Source: an uncultured Clostridium sp. (GTDB lineage Bacteria > Bacillota > Clostridia > Lachnospirales > Lachnospiraceae). From it: a stretch of DNA of 64,000 nucleotides. A program made the translations under genes and the position numbers. The notes below the pieces were generated by a model. That model searched no databases. It was given only the letters and a program-made list of their open reading frames with translations, and was not told the DNA's origin. Below, piece after piece: positions 8,567 to 17,203 of the stretch (the first letter of the stretch is position 1; the number at the start of each line of letters is the position of its first letter). Location of the stretch: contig UQMJ01000001.1 of NCBI GenBank assembly GCA_900542035.1, positions 1 through 64,000 of the forward strand, in the 5' to 3' direction.

Positions 8567-9162
8567 TAGAGATTATTTTACTGGCGGCTGGAAACAGCCG
8601 CCGTTTTCAAGGAGAAAATAAGCTTTTAGCAATGATTGGAGGAAAACCGCTGTTTCTGCACAGCTTTGAAACCTGGAAACAGGCGGCTGACAAGGTGGGA
8701 AACTGCCGGATTTTTACAGTCGCCAGAAGCAGGGAAATCCTGGAAGAAGCCGTCCGGCTGGGATTTTTTCCAGTAGAAAGTCCAGACAGTGAAAAAGGCA
8801 TTTCCTATTCTGTCAAAGCGGGGATTCAGGCGGTAATGGATCGGTGTCCAGGCAGTCTGAGCCAGGCAGACCGCCTGGTATTTTCCGTTTCGGATCAGCC
8901 TTTTTTACAGGAAGATACCTTGATCCGGTTTCTAACGGCTGTCCCAAACAGTTCCTATGCCAGTCTTTCCTTTCAGAACGAGACGTATAATCCAGTGTCC
9001 TTTCCTCCAGAAGCAGTTTCAGAGCTGCTTTTGCTGCAGGGAGATCAGGGAGGAAAAAGGGTGCTGAAAAAGCACTTGGCTAAAACCGTTCTTGTGGAAG
9101 TTTCGTCGGAAGAAGAATTAAGGGACGTAGACTTTCCCAAAGACCTGGACGGTCTATCTTAG
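8563..9162 (+). CDS. Molybdenum cofactor nucleotidyltransferase, MocA-like
   Basis: A 199-residue nucleotidyltransferase with the glycosyltransferase-A-like fold of MobA/MocA. It opens IILLAAGNSRRFQGENKLL, matching the LAAGxSxRxGxxKLL nucleotide-binding loop, and later has SVSDQPFL, the equivalent of the metal-binding DQP of MocA. MocA adds CMP to molybdopterin to make the cytosine-dinucleotide cofactor used by xanthine dehydrogenase-family enzymes. The start overlaps the catalytic subunit stop (ATGA), so it is almost certainly made for that enzyme. It is the last gene of the operon; no terminator is obvious before the next promoter. Confidence 0.85.
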   Translation: MIEIILLAAGNSRRFQGENKLLAMIGGKPLFLHSFETWKQAADKVGNCRIFTVARSREILEEAVRLGFFPVESPDSEKGISYSVKAGIQAVMDRCPGSLSQADRLVFSVSDQPFLQEDTLIRFLTAVPNSSYASLSFQNETYNPVSFPPEAVSELLLLQGDQGGKRVLKKHLAKTVLVEVSSEEELRDVDFPKDLDGLS

Positions 9163-9174
9163 GCGTGCTATAAT
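9146..9174 (+). promoter_or_regulatory. Promoter for HAD hydrolase gene
   Basis: TGGACG (9146-9151), a 17-base spacer and a perfect TATAAT (9169-9174), partly inside the 3' end of the preceding gene. It would separate the HAD gene from the purine operon. Confidence 0.6.
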
Positions 9175-9214
9175 AAGGCAAAAGAATCAAAAGAAGAATT
9201 ACGGAGAAAATACA

Positions 9215-10012
9215 ATGAACAGACGGATCATCAGTTTTGATTTAGATCAGACTCTTCTGGATCATTCCACCTATTCCATCCCGACAAGCGCTTTGTATGC
9301 GTTAGATCAATTAAGGGACAATTTTATTATCGTTTTAGGAACCGGACGGGATATGGATAACCACTACAGCCGCCAGTTTAAGGAGATTGTAAAGGCAGAA
9401 GCCACTATCCACTTAAACGGGACGAAAATTACCGTAGGAGACCAACTTTTATTTGAGCATTTCATGGAGAAGAAACTGCTGGAACAGGTGCTTTGCTATG
9501 CGCAGGAGAAGGAATTCTGTATCGGCGTGACCATTGGCGACGAAGATTATTACATGAATCCAGAGCGGGTAAAGGAACTTGACAAGAAGCGCTGGGGAGA
9601 GTGCATGAGGCATTTTAAGGATCCCTGGGAGCTGATGGATCTGCCTATCCATACCTTGTCTTATCTGGGCGATGAGGCTGGGGCAAAGGAAATCGAAGCC
9701 CGCTTTCCAGAGCTGAAGCTGCCAATGTTTGCAGGAAAAATGGGAGCTGACGTGATAGAAAAAAAAGCGTCAAAGGCAGAAGGATTAAAGCGGCTGTGCC
9801 ATTATTTCGGGGTAAAGATGGAAGATGCCGTTGCAGTGGGAGACAGCATGAATGACTATGAAATCATAAAAGAGGCAGGTCTGGGGATTGCCATGGGCAA
9901 TGCCATAGAAGAGCTGAAGGCGGCTGCCGATTATGTGACGGCCGACATTGGGGAGCATGGGATTTATAAGGCGTGCCGCCATTTCGGATGGATACCGGAA
10001 CAGGAATTTTAA
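9215..10012 (+). CDS. HAD-superfamily Cof-type phosphatase
   Basis: Cytoplasmic phosphatase of 265 residues, subfamily IIB (Cof). Motif I is SFDLDQTLLD with the nucleophile and acid aspartates. Motif III/IV is VGDSMNDYEIIKEAGLGIAMGNA near residue 210, the usual Cof ending. The C2-type cap lies between them. These enzymes dephosphorylate small metabolites such as sugar phosphates or cofactors with broad range, so the substrate cannot be told. The gene has its own promoter. Confidence 0.9.
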   Translation: MNRRIISFDLDQTLLDHSTYSIPTSALYALDQLRDNFIIVLGTGRDMDNHYSRQFKEIVKAEATIHLNGTKITVGDQLLFEHFMEKKLLEQVLCYAQEKEFCIGVTIGDEDYYMNPERVKELDKKRWGECMRHFKDPWELMDLPIHTLSYLGDEAGAKEIEARFPELKLPMFAGKMGADVIEKKASKAEGLKRLCHYFGVKMEDAVAVGDSMNDYEIIKEAGLGIAMGNAIEELKAAADYVTADIGEHGIYKACRHFGWIPEQEF

Positions 10013-10033
10013 GACAATAAAAAAGGTGATTCG

Positions 10034-10753
10034 ATGAATGATCAATTTATACAAGGCGTAATATTTGATTGGAATAGAATTGATAACAAGAGTTACTTAA
10101 AGAAAATAGAGGCTTTTAAAGGGATTGAAAGGCTGGATTTTCATAAATCCATCACTTTTTTTGTTGGCGAAAATGGCAGCGGCAAATCAACATTGCTGGA
10201 AGCGCTTGCTGTAGCGCAGGGGTTTAATCCAGAGGGAGGAACAAGGAATTATACATTTTCTACCCGCGATACGCATTCGGAATTATGCGATGCTGTCAGA
10301 ATTTTAAAAGGATGCCGGAAAGAAAAATGGGGATATTTTCTTAGAGCGGAAAGCTTCTATAATGTTGCAACGCAGGAAGAAGAGTATGCAGATTTCGAAC
10401 ATCCCTCGGCGAAATACCATGAAAAGTCGCATGGAGAGAGTTTTCTGGCATTGGCACAAAATTATTTGCGTGCAAATGGCCTTTACTTTTTTGACGAGCC
10501 GGAAGCAGCATTGTCGCCTCAGAGACAGCTTACATTACTGATGGAAATCTATCAATGCGCAAAGGAAGGGGCACAGTTTTTTATCGTGACACATTCCCCT
10601 ATTTTGTTAGGTATCCCTGATGCAGATATATATTGTTTTGATGACGGAAGCATACATTTATGCGAATATGAAGAAACAGAAAGCTATCAAGTCACAGAAA
10701 TGTTTATAAATAATAGGAAAATGTTGTTAGACAGGCTGCTGACAGAGCCTTAG
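10034..10753 (+). CDS. Predicted ABC-type AAA ATPase
   Basis: Soluble 239-residue ATPase related to predicted ATPases with an SMC/RecF-like nucleotide-binding fold. Walker A is FVGENGSGKST, the signature-like segment is HGESFLAL, Walker B is LYFFDEPEAALSP, and the switch histidine is in FIVTHSPILLG. It has no membrane segment, no permease partner and no coiled-coil arm. Such stand-alone ATPases are common in bacteria and their role is not established; some resemble toxin or defence ATPases. It starts after an AAGGTGAT site. The neighbours have unrelated metabolic roles. Confidence 0.8.
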   Translation: MNDQFIQGVIFDWNRIDNKSYLKKIEAFKGIERLDFHKSITFFVGENGSGKSTLLEALAVAQGFNPEGGTRNYTFSTRDTHSELCDAVRILKGCRKEKWGYFLRAESFYNVATQEEEYADFEHPSAKYHEKSHGESFLALAQNYLRANGLYFFDEPEAALSPQRQLTLLMEIYQCAKEGAQFFIVTHSPILLGIPDADIYCFDDGSIHLCEYEETESYQVTEMFINNRKMLLDRLLTEP

Positions 10754-10787
10754 AGACACTGGATTTAAATGGATATGGGTGATGGAT

Positions 10788-12203
10788 ATGGCAAAAGAAT
10801 ATGATTTAGTGATAATCGGAGCAGGTCCAGGCGGTTATACGGCGGCCTTAAAGGCAGCAGAGTATGGAATCCGGACTCTTGTAATTGAAGAAAAAAAGCT
10901 GGGCGGAAATTGTGTAAACAGGGGATGTATTCCAACAAAGGCGCTGCTTCATGCATCCAGCCGGTTCCGCGAGATGCAGCAATGCGACGAATTTGGAGTT
11001 TCCGCTGACTTTATCTCCTTTGATTTTAAGAAAATGCAGCAGTACAAGAAACGGGCAGTAAAAACATACCGAGACGAGATTGAACGCTTGTTCTGTAATG
11101 CAGGCGTAGACTATGTGGAAGGAAAAGCCGTTCTCCGTCGGGATAAGACGGTGGAAGTCAGGAGTTTAGAAGGCAGAGACTATTACAGAGGGGAAAACAT
11201 TATCATTGCCACAGGGGCTTCCGCTGAAATACTGCCGATTCCAGGAGCAGAGCTTTCAGGAGTATTTACCAGCAGCCGTCTGTTAGCCGCAGATATCTGG
11301 AATTTTGACCGTCTGACCATTATTGGCGGCGGGGTAATTGGAGTAGAATTTGCAACGATTTTTAATGCGTTGTGTTCTAAGGTTACCATTATTGAAAAAG
11401 GCCCTCATCTGTTGGGGCCAATGGATGAAGTAGTAGCCAAGGCCCTGGAGAAGGCCTTGACAGACAGGGGGATTACGGTTTATTGTAATGCACAGGTAAG
11501 CCGAATAGAAGAAAAAGACGGATTGTGCTGCCTGATCGAGACAAAGGATGGGGAAGCTTTTTCCATGAAAGCCGGCCAGATACTGATGGCGGCGGGACGA
11601 AAGCCCAATATAGAAGGATTGTTTGGTTCTGACATTTCCCTGGAAATGAATCAGGGAAAGATTGCGGTAAATTCAGAATTTATGACCAGCGAACAAGGGA
11701 TTTACGCAGTAGGAGACGTTATTTCCGGAATCCAGCTGGCTCATGTAGCGGCGGCAGAAGCGACTTACGTGGTGGAAAAAATTGCCGGAAAACCTCACAG
11801 CTTTAAATTGGAGGTGGTTCCAGCCGGAATGTATGTCAGCCTGCCGATTGTTCCGAACTGCATTTACACACAGCCGGAGATTGCAACGGTTGGAATTACA
11901 GAGGAAACGGCCAGAGCCAGCGGCATGAAGGTGCGGTGCGGCCGGTATTCCATGATGGAAAATGGAAAATCCATTATTGCCAGAGAAGAAGAGGGATTTA
12001 TCCGTCTGGTCTTTGAAGCGTATTCCGACACCATTGTAGGCGCCCAGATTGTCTGTCCAAGAGCCACTGATATGATAGGGGAAATGGCTACAGCCATTGC
12101 CAACGGTCTGACAGCGTCCCAGCTTTCTATGGCAATGAGGGCTCATCCCACGTACAGCGAAGGCATTTCGGCGGCTATTGCAGATGCCATGCGGCAGAAA
12201 TAG
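10788..12203 (+). CDS. lpd: Dihydrolipoamide dehydrogenase (E3) family
   Basis: FAD- and NAD-dependent disulfide oxidoreductase, about 471 residues. Seen: N-terminal FAD motif VIIGAGPGGYTAALKAAEYG; redox-active disulfide in GGNCVNRGCIPTK; NAD-binding GGGVIGVEFATIF; second FAD segment YAVGDVISG; catalytic base in the C-terminal HPTYSEG. All parts of a working enzyme are present. It stands alone, without pyruvate dehydrogenase, oxoacid dehydrogenase or glycine-cleavage genes nearby, so its lipoyl partner must be elsewhere. GTG 10779 and ATG 10782 are alternatives; ATG 10788 lies 6 bases after GGTGA and directly precedes the conserved N-terminus. Confidence 0.93.
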   Translation: MAKEYDLVIIGAGPGGYTAALKAAEYGIRTLVIEEKKLGGNCVNRGCIPTKALLHASSRFREMQQCDEFGVSADFISFDFKKMQQYKKRAVKTYRDEIERLFCNAGVDYVEGKAVLRRDKTVEVRSLEGRDYYRGENIIIATGASAEILPIPGAELSGVFTSSRLLAADIWNFDRLTIIGGGVIGVEFATIFNALCSKVTIIEKGPHLLGPMDEVVAKALEKALTDRGITVYCNAQVSRIEEKDGLCCLIETKDGEAFSMKAGQILMAAGRKPNIEGLFGSDISLEMNQGKIAVNSEFMTSEQGIYAVGDVISGIQLAHVAAAEATYVVEKIAGKPHSFKLEVVPAGMYVSLPIVPNCIYTQPEIATVGITEETARASGMKVRCGRYSMMENGKSIIAREEEGFIRLVFEAYSDTIVGAQIVCPRATDMIGEMATAIANGLTASQLSMAMRAHPTYSEGISAAIADAMRQK

Positions 12204-12259
12204 ATGGAAATAGTTCAGATCCAGCGGTATCTTTTTGTACAGGCAAGACTGCGCAAGAA

Positions 12260-12280
12260 GCATCAGAGCTTTTCTGATGC
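12260..12280 (+). repeat. Hairpin in intergenic region
   Basis: GCATCAGA and TCTGATGC form a perfect 8-base stem with a 5-base loop. No U-run follows, so it is a poor intrinsic terminator. It could slow or process a transcript between the lpd and aminopeptidase genes. Confidence 0.4.
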
Positions 12281-12323
12281 TATCCCTGGCGATTGAACAA
12301 TTACATAAAATTAAAGAAAGAAG

Positions 12324-14129
12324 ATGACAGAAGCTATGAATCAGATTCCAGAACGTTTAGAGAAACTAAGAGCATTGATGGCAGAGCGTGATATTGACGC
12401 TTACCTGGTTCCTACCTCCGACTTTCATGAGTCCGAGTATGTAGGACATTACTTTAAGTGCAGGGAGTTTATTACCGGATTTACCGGTTCTGCCGGTACT
12501 GCGGTCATTACGCCAAAGGAGGCGGCTTTGTGGACAGACGGACGTTACTTTGTCCAGGCTGGGGCACAGCTGCAGGGAACAACCGTAACTCTTCAGAAAA
12601 TGGGACAGGAAGGAACGCCGTCCATCGAAGAGTATCTGCTGGAGAAGATTCCCCAGGGCGGGACTCTGGCATTTGACGGCCGCGTAGTCAACACCGCAGA
12701 GGGAGAAGCGTTAGAAGACGCTCTTGGAGCAAAGGATATTGCAGTTTCCTGTCAGGAAGATTTAATCGGCCAGATTTGGGAAAACCGTCCGGCATTGTCG
12801 GCAGAGCCGGTATGGATTCTGGATTTAAAATATGCAGGAAAGCCGGCCAAAGAAAAGATTGCTGATCTGCGGGCCATTATGAAAAAGGAAGGGGCAACCG
12901 CCCATATCCTCACGACCCTGGACGATATTGTATGGCTGTTAAATATCAGGGGAAACGACGTAGAATGTAATCCAGTGGTGCTGTCTTACTTCTTTATCAG
13001 CGCCAATCAGGCAATCCTCTATATTAATGAGAACGTAGTAAACGAGGAAGTCCGCGGGTATCTAAATGGAATCGGCGTTGAAATCCGTCCATACAACCAG
13101 ATTTATGAAGACGTAAAAAATCTCCGCAGCGAAAGCGTTATGCTGGAAAAGAGCCATACGAATTTTGCGCTTACCCAGCTTTTAGACGAGAGCAACGATA
13201 TTTTAAACATTCAGAATCCAACTGCGCTTATGAAGGCAATTAAGAATCCGGTTGAGATTGAAAATATGAAGAAAGCCCACATCAAAGACGGAGTGGCAGT
13301 AACCCGTTATATGTACTGGCTGAAAAAGAACATCGGAAAGATTCCGATGGATGAGATCAGCGTATCGGATCATCTCTGGGAGCTGTGTAAGGAGCAGGAA
13401 GGCTGTCTGGATTTAAGTTTCCCGACCATTTCTGCTTATGGGGCCAATGCGGCAATGTGCCATTATTCTGCTACCGAAGAAAGCAATGCCAGACTGGAAC
13501 CCAAGGGACTTTACCTGGTGGATTCCGGCAGACAGTATTATGAAGGAACGACGGATATTACCAGAACCATTGCATTAGGGCCTCTGACCGACGAAGAAAA
13601 AGAGCACTTTACCCTGGTTGCCATAAGTATGCTGCGGCTGGGAGCAGTCCGTTTCCTTTATGGATGCAGAGGCTTAAACCTGGATTACGTAGCCAGAGAA
13701 CCATTCTGGAGCAGAGGCTTAAACTTTGACCATGGCACCGGACACGGCGTAGGCTATTTATTGAACGTTCACGAACGTCCCAATGGAATCCGCTGGAAAA
13801 TGGTTCCGGAGCGTCAGGACAACTGCGTACTGGAGGCAGGCATGATTAATTCGGATGAGCCTGGAATTTATATTGAGGGAAGCCATGGCATCCGTACTGA
13901 AAACCTGGTAGTCTGCGTAAAAGATGAGAAGAATCAGTACGGCCAGTTTATGAAATTCGAATATCTGACCTACGTTCCGATTGACTTAGACGCGATTGAC
14001 AAGTCTTTGATGAGTCCGGAAGACGTCAGACTGCTGAACCAGTACCACAAAGCAGTTTATGAAAAGATTTCCCCATACCTGGAGGGAGACGAAAAAGAGT
14101 GGCTGAAAGAAGCGACCAGAGAGATTTAA
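12324..14129 (+). CDS. pepP: Xaa-Pro aminopeptidase, M24B family
   Basis: Cytoplasmic metallopeptidase of 601 residues that removes N-terminal residues preceding proline. The family has two creatinase N-like domains (about residues 10-310) and a C-terminal pita-bread domain. The dimetal ligands are visible: Asp in LVDSGRQYYEGTTDITRT, His in HGTGHGVGYLLNVHE, and two Glu in SDEPGIYIEGSHGIRTEN. The length fits the long, eukaryote-like XPNPEP1 type found in many Clostridia rather than the 440-residue PepP of E. coli. It is monocistronic and ends in a clear terminator. Confidence 0.93.
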   Translation: MTEAMNQIPERLEKLRALMAERDIDAYLVPTSDFHESEYVGHYFKCREFITGFTGSAGTAVITPKEAALWTDGRYFVQAGAQLQGTTVTLQKMGQEGTPSIEEYLLEKIPQGGTLAFDGRVVNTAEGEALEDALGAKDIAVSCQEDLIGQIWENRPALSAEPVWILDLKYAGKPAKEKIADLRAIMKKEGATAHILTTLDDIVWLLNIRGNDVECNPVVLSYFFISANQAILYINENVVNEEVRGYLNGIGVEIRPYNQIYEDVKNLRSESVMLEKSHTNFALTQLLDESNDILNIQNPTALMKAIKNPVEIENMKKAHIKDGVAVTRYMYWLKKNIGKIPMDEISVSDHLWELCKEQEGCLDLSFPTISAYGANAAMCHYSATEESNARLEPKGLYLVDSGRQYYEGTTDITRTIALGPLTDEEKEHFTLVAISMLRLGAVRFLYGCRGLNLDYVAREPFWSRGLNFDHGTGHGVGYLLNVHERPNGIRWKMVPERQDNCVLEAGMINSDEPGIYIEGSHGIRTENLVVCVKDEKNQYGQFMKFEYLTYVPIDLDAIDKSLMSPEDVRLLNQYHKAVYEKISPYLEGDEKEWLKEATREI

Positions 14130-14150
14130 GGCAGTAAGATTTCAAAATTT

Positions 14151-14200
14151 AAGGCATTGCAGAATCATTCATAGTGATGATGAAACTGCAATGCCTTTTT
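14151..14200 (+). terminator. Intrinsic terminator after pepP
   Basis: AAGGCATTGCAG pairs with CTGCAATGCCTT across a 23-base loop and is followed by TTT. A matching A-run lies on the other side, so it may also stop transcripts of the convergent mutarotase gene. Confidence 0.75.
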
Positions 14201-14215
14201 GCGTCAGTCTTATGA

Positions 14216-15097
14216 TTATAAAGAACGGATAATCAGGCGATAGCTCTTATCTTCCCCTGGCTGTAAAGTCTGAAGGTGATTTTTGTGGATAAATTCATTA
14301 TCTTCATCCGAGCAGGCAGCGGAACCATTCCATGGCTCAACGCAGATATAAGGAGCCTGTTTTTCCGCAGCTGTCCAGAATGCAACGGTGTCATAATCCG
14401 GATATGCTACAGAAACGCCTTTTCCAGTAGACGGATTTTTAATGGATACAGCTCTGGATACTGGTTTGTCAAACCAGATGGCGTCATTCATCAAAAGATC
14501 ATAGGTCAGTGGAATCTGGGTGCCGTCGCTTGGGAACGGTTTGTAACCAGTCATGTCAAACTGATTATTGGCGCCGTCAAAAGCCCGATAGCCGCAGGTT
14601 TCTGTTTTCTCAAATTCCAATACATAATCTTCGAATTTTTCTCCATCTTTCAGCGGGCAGACAAATCCAGGGTGCGTTCCAATAAAGAACGGAAGCTCTC
14701 TGGAATCAGTATTTTTAACCTTGCATTCCATAGTCAGTACGCCGTTTGTTAAGGAATAGGAAACTTCCAGGCAAAATGCAAATGGATACATCTTTCTGGT
14801 GGTTTCAGAATCGGACATGGAAAGAACCACCTGCGTCGGAGCCTGGGATATAAGCTCAAACTCTGTTGTTTTTACAAAGCCGTGAAGCGGCATTTCATAC
14901 CAGGTTCCGTCGATCAGGGTCTTGCCATTTCTTACCCGTCCTACGGCAGGAAACAGAATGGGAGAACAGTTTGCCCAGTATTTGGGATCTCTCTGCCAGA
15001 TGTACTCCTGGCCTTCTGCATCCTGATAGGAAATCAGCTGGGCTCCCAGACTGTCAATAGAAGCTGACGCTTTTGCGTCCTGAATGGTAAAAATCAT
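14216..15097 (-). CDS. Aldose 1-epimerase-like mutarotase (LacX type)
   Basis: Cytoplasmic galactose-mutarotase-fold protein of 293 residues, closest in appearance to the LACX-like branch. The family positions are recognisable: FPAVGRVRNG, MPLHGFVK, FFIGTHPGF and the C-terminal CVEPWNGS, which carries the catalytic glutamate. It would interconvert alpha and beta anomers of a sugar. It lies 30 bases downstream of the LacI-type regulator on the same strand and starts after AAGGAGG, so the two are probably co-transcribed. Mutarotases often accompany sugar pathways as accessory enzymes (YihR in sulfoquinovose use is one case). The sugar here is unknown; the surrounding regulon suggests an unusual hexose. 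Confidence 0.85.
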   Translation of the reverse strand: MIFTIQDAKASASIDSLGAQLISYQDAEGQEYIWQRDPKYWANCSPILFPAVGRVRNGKTLIDGTWYEMPLHGFVKTTEFELISQAPTQVVLSMSDSETTRKMYPFAFCLEVSYSLTNGVLTMECKVKNTDSRELPFFIGTHPGFVCPLKDGEKFEDYVLEFEKTETCGYRAFDGANNQFDMTGYKPFPSDGTQIPLTYDLLMNDAIWFDKPVSRAVSIKNPSTGKGVSVAYPDYDTVAFWTAAEKQAPYICVEPWNGSAACSDEDNEFIHKNHLQTLQPGEDKSYRLIIRSL

Positions 15098-15127
15098 AGT
15101 AAGTATCCTCCTTATAAAATCATTTCA

Positions 15128-16147
15128 TTAACCTTTGTATCTGGCACAGCTTTCCCTGCTGGCAAGATAAAAGGGAAGATTCATTTTGACAGGGAGGCGG
15201 TGTCCGCCTTCAATCCGGTCGATTAGGATTTTGGCCGCCATCTGGCCAAGCTCCTGGGTGGGAATATGGATGGTCGTCAGCATGGGGGTCAGATACTGGG
15301 CAGTGTCAATATCATCAATGCTGATAACAGAAATGTCCCTAGGAATTTGAAGACCGCTTTCCTGGAAGGCGTGCATGGCTCCGATAGCCGTAATGTCATT
15401 GCTGCAGAACACAGCGCTGACATCGGTTTTGCGTTCCAGCAGAAGCTTTGCTCCCCTGTAGCCATCCTCAGAAGAAAGCTTGACATCTGCAATATATTCC
15501 TTACGAAACGGAACCCTGCGCCGGCTTAACGCCTCACAGTAGCCGGAATACCGCTCTTCACAGAAGGTTTCCCCGATATAGCCGATTCGGGTATGTCCCA
15601 GGTCAATCAAATGCTCGGTAACCGTAATGGCAGCCTGTTTTCCTTCGCAGATAATCTGGTCATATTTGGCGTCCAGACTGTTCAGGCCGGCATATACAAT
15701 ATAATCAAAATACTGCCGTAAAAATTTCAGGGTCTGCTTATCGCAGCGCCCCAGTACGGCAATGCCATTGACATTATTATCAGAAATTAACTGATAAGTA
15801 GCGGGATTGCTGATGTCAAAAGAACTAAAGGAATATTTTAAAATGTAGTTGTGTTTAAACGCTTCCTGTTCAATACTGCGGGCAAGGGAACTAAAAAACA
15901 TATCCGTCATGGTGTTGGAAGTGCGGGCAAACAGACAGGCAATGGAACGGGATTTGCTCTCAGAAAGAGAAACTCCGCCCTGTTTTAAATTCTGCGCCAC
16001 AGAATTGGGAGTATAGCCGGTGCGCCGGACAATTTCCCAGATCCGTTCCTGTACCTCTTTGCTGGCGGCCTTGGAATTGTTGTTAATTACACGGGATACG
16101 GTAGAGATGGAAACCCCTGCTTCTTTTGCGATTTCTTTTAGTGTCAT
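15128..16147 (-). CDS. LacI/GalR-family transcriptional regulator
   Basis: DNA-binding regulator of 339 residues. The LacI helix-turn-helix is textbook: TLKEIAKEAGVSISTVSRV, then the hinge helix region NSVAQNLKQGG. A periplasmic-binding-protein-like effector domain follows to the C-terminus. The frame is open back to 16180, but ATG 16147 follows an AAGGGGG site and begins directly at the HTH. It is divergent from the importer operon at 16397. Two CAAACGTTTG palindromes lie in the shared intergenic region, the type of operator LacI proteins bind, and a third lies upstream of the PFK-like gene. It is therefore the likely master regulator of both operons. The ligand is unknown. Confidence 0.92.
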   Translation of the reverse strand: MTLKEIAKEAGVSISTVSRVINNNSKAASKEVQERIWEIVRRTGYTPNSVAQNLKQGGVSLSESKSRSIACLFARTSNTMTDMFFSSLARSIEQEAFKHNYILKYSFSSFDISNPATYQLISDNNVNGIAVLGRCDKQTLKFLRQYFDYIVYAGLNSLDAKYDQIICEGKQAAITVTEHLIDLGHTRIGYIGETFCEERYSGYCEALSRRRVPFRKEYIADVKLSSEDGYRGAKLLLERKTDVSAVFCSNDITAIGAMHAFQESGLQIPRDISVISIDDIDTAQYLTPMLTTIHIPTQELGQMAAKILIDRIEGGHRLPVKMNLPFYLASRESCARYKG

Positions 16148-16259
16148 TGCGTCCCCCTTAACCATTATGAAAATAAACAAATTTGGCTATTTGAGCATTT
16201 TTTATCCGATATAAACACAGTATACTGGAAAAACTGCGAAAAATCCATGCTTATTTTAC

Positions 16260-16271
16260 TCAAACGTTTGA
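16260..16271. promoter_or_regulatory. LacI-type operator, site 1
   Basis: TCAAACGTTTGA is a perfect 12-base palindrome with the central CG of LacI/GalR operators. It lies between the divergent regulator and importer promoters, 35 bases (centre to centre) from site 2. Confidence 0.75.
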
Positions 16272-16295
16272 TTAAAAAGATTAAGTAGTATTGCA

Positions 16296-16346
16296 CAAAC
16301 GTTTGCGTAAAAAGGGCAATACATTTTGTAAAAAGTGTGATATACT
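16296..16346 (+). promoter_or_regulatory. LacI-type operator site 2 and importer promoter
   Basis: CAAACGTTTG (16296-16305) is followed by CGTAAAAAG, and 35 bases further by the -10 hexamer TATACT (16341-16346). No good -35 hexamer is visible at the right distance. The same operator, the same GTAAAAAG tail and almost the same distance to the -10 box recur at 39114-39163. The operator centre is near -52 from the expected start, upstream of the polymerase core site, which allows for activation as well as repression. Confidence 0.65.
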
Positions 16347-16396
16347 AAAGTTACCGATGTGAATTTTGGTAAAAAATTGAGGAGGGGGAGAGAAAT

Positions 16397-17203
16397 ATGT
16401 CCAAAGAAGGTAAGAAAAAAAGTGGGGAATCATTGGATCTTATTTCTAAAATTCCAAAATGGGGCTGGCTGCTGATATCATTTCTGGTAGCAATGATATT
16501 GTGGTATTGTCTGTCTATTTATCCAAAGACAGCGCGAAGCTTTCCATTTCTGCCAAAAGTAATTGCTTCTTTGCAGACCATGATTGAGAGAGGGGTTCTC
16601 TGGGAAGATTTTTCCAGCAGTATGATTTCCGTTATTCTGGGATTTGTTCTGGGATTTGTTACCTCTGTTCCAGTCGCATTCTTAATGGCGTGGTATCGTC
16701 CGGTCCGCTACATTGTAGAGCCGTGGATTCAGTTTATCCGTAATATCCCGCCGCTTGCATACGTTCCGCTGGTTGTTATCTCTGCAGGCGTAGGCCGCAG
16801 ACCACAGGTTATCGTTATCTGGATGGCAACCTTCCTGATTATGACAGTTACCATTTATCAGGGTGTCCGCAACGTGGATGAGACGCTGATTAAAGCAGCA
16901 AGGGTATTGGGAGCAAAGGATAAGGACATTTTTATTAAGGTTATTTTTCCAGCAACGACGCCATTTATCGTAACGGCAGTCCGTCTGGGAGTATCTGTAG
17001 CGCTGACGACCCTGATTGCAGCAGAATCTACAGGAGCCGTTGCCGGACTGGGAATGAGAATCCGTTCCCTTAATAACAGCTTTGAGGTAGAACCGATGCT
17101 GTTGTACATCATTATTATTGGTATCATTGGCATTACCAGTGAAAAGCTTATTAAGATGTGGGAGGGGAGGTTTACCAGATGGCAGGAAAAGAGAGACCTG
17201 TAA
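16397..17203 (+). CDS. ABC transporter permease, Ssu/Tau/nitrate family
   Basis: Inner-membrane permease of 268 residues with about six helices. The coupling EAA-type loop is seen as DETLIKAARVLGAKDKDIF and the SsuC/TauC signature around VSVALTTLIAAESTG. Members of this family import aliphatic sulfonates, taurine, nitrate/cyanate or thiamine-pathway pyrimidines. The start follows a strong GGAGGGGGAG site. It is the first gene of an operon with its ATPase (25-base overlap), binding protein, a NagB-like protein and possibly the aldolase. It is controlled by the operators at 16260-16305. Confidence 0.9.
   Translation: MSKEGKKKSGESLDLISKIPKWGWLLISFLVAMILWYCLSIYPKTARSFPFLPKVIASLQTMIERGVLWEDFSSSMISVILGFVLGFVTSVPVAFLMAWYRPVRYIVEPWIQFIRNIPPLAYVPLVVISAGVGRRPQVIVIWMATFLIMTVTIYQGVRNVDETLIKAARVLGAKDKDIFIKVIFPATTPFIVTAVRLGVSVALTTLIAAESTGAVAGLGMRIRSLNNSFEVEPMLLYIIIIGIIGITSEKLIKMWEGRFTRWQEKRDL

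Noticed and set aside
10034..10753. AAA ATPase as part of a defence system
   Set aside because: No nuclease, toxin or other defence partner is next to it; the neighbours are metabolic genes.
16296..16305. CAAACGTTTG as a CcpA cre site
   Set aside because: It lacks the TG...CA outer positions of cre, and a LacI-type gene is adjacent.
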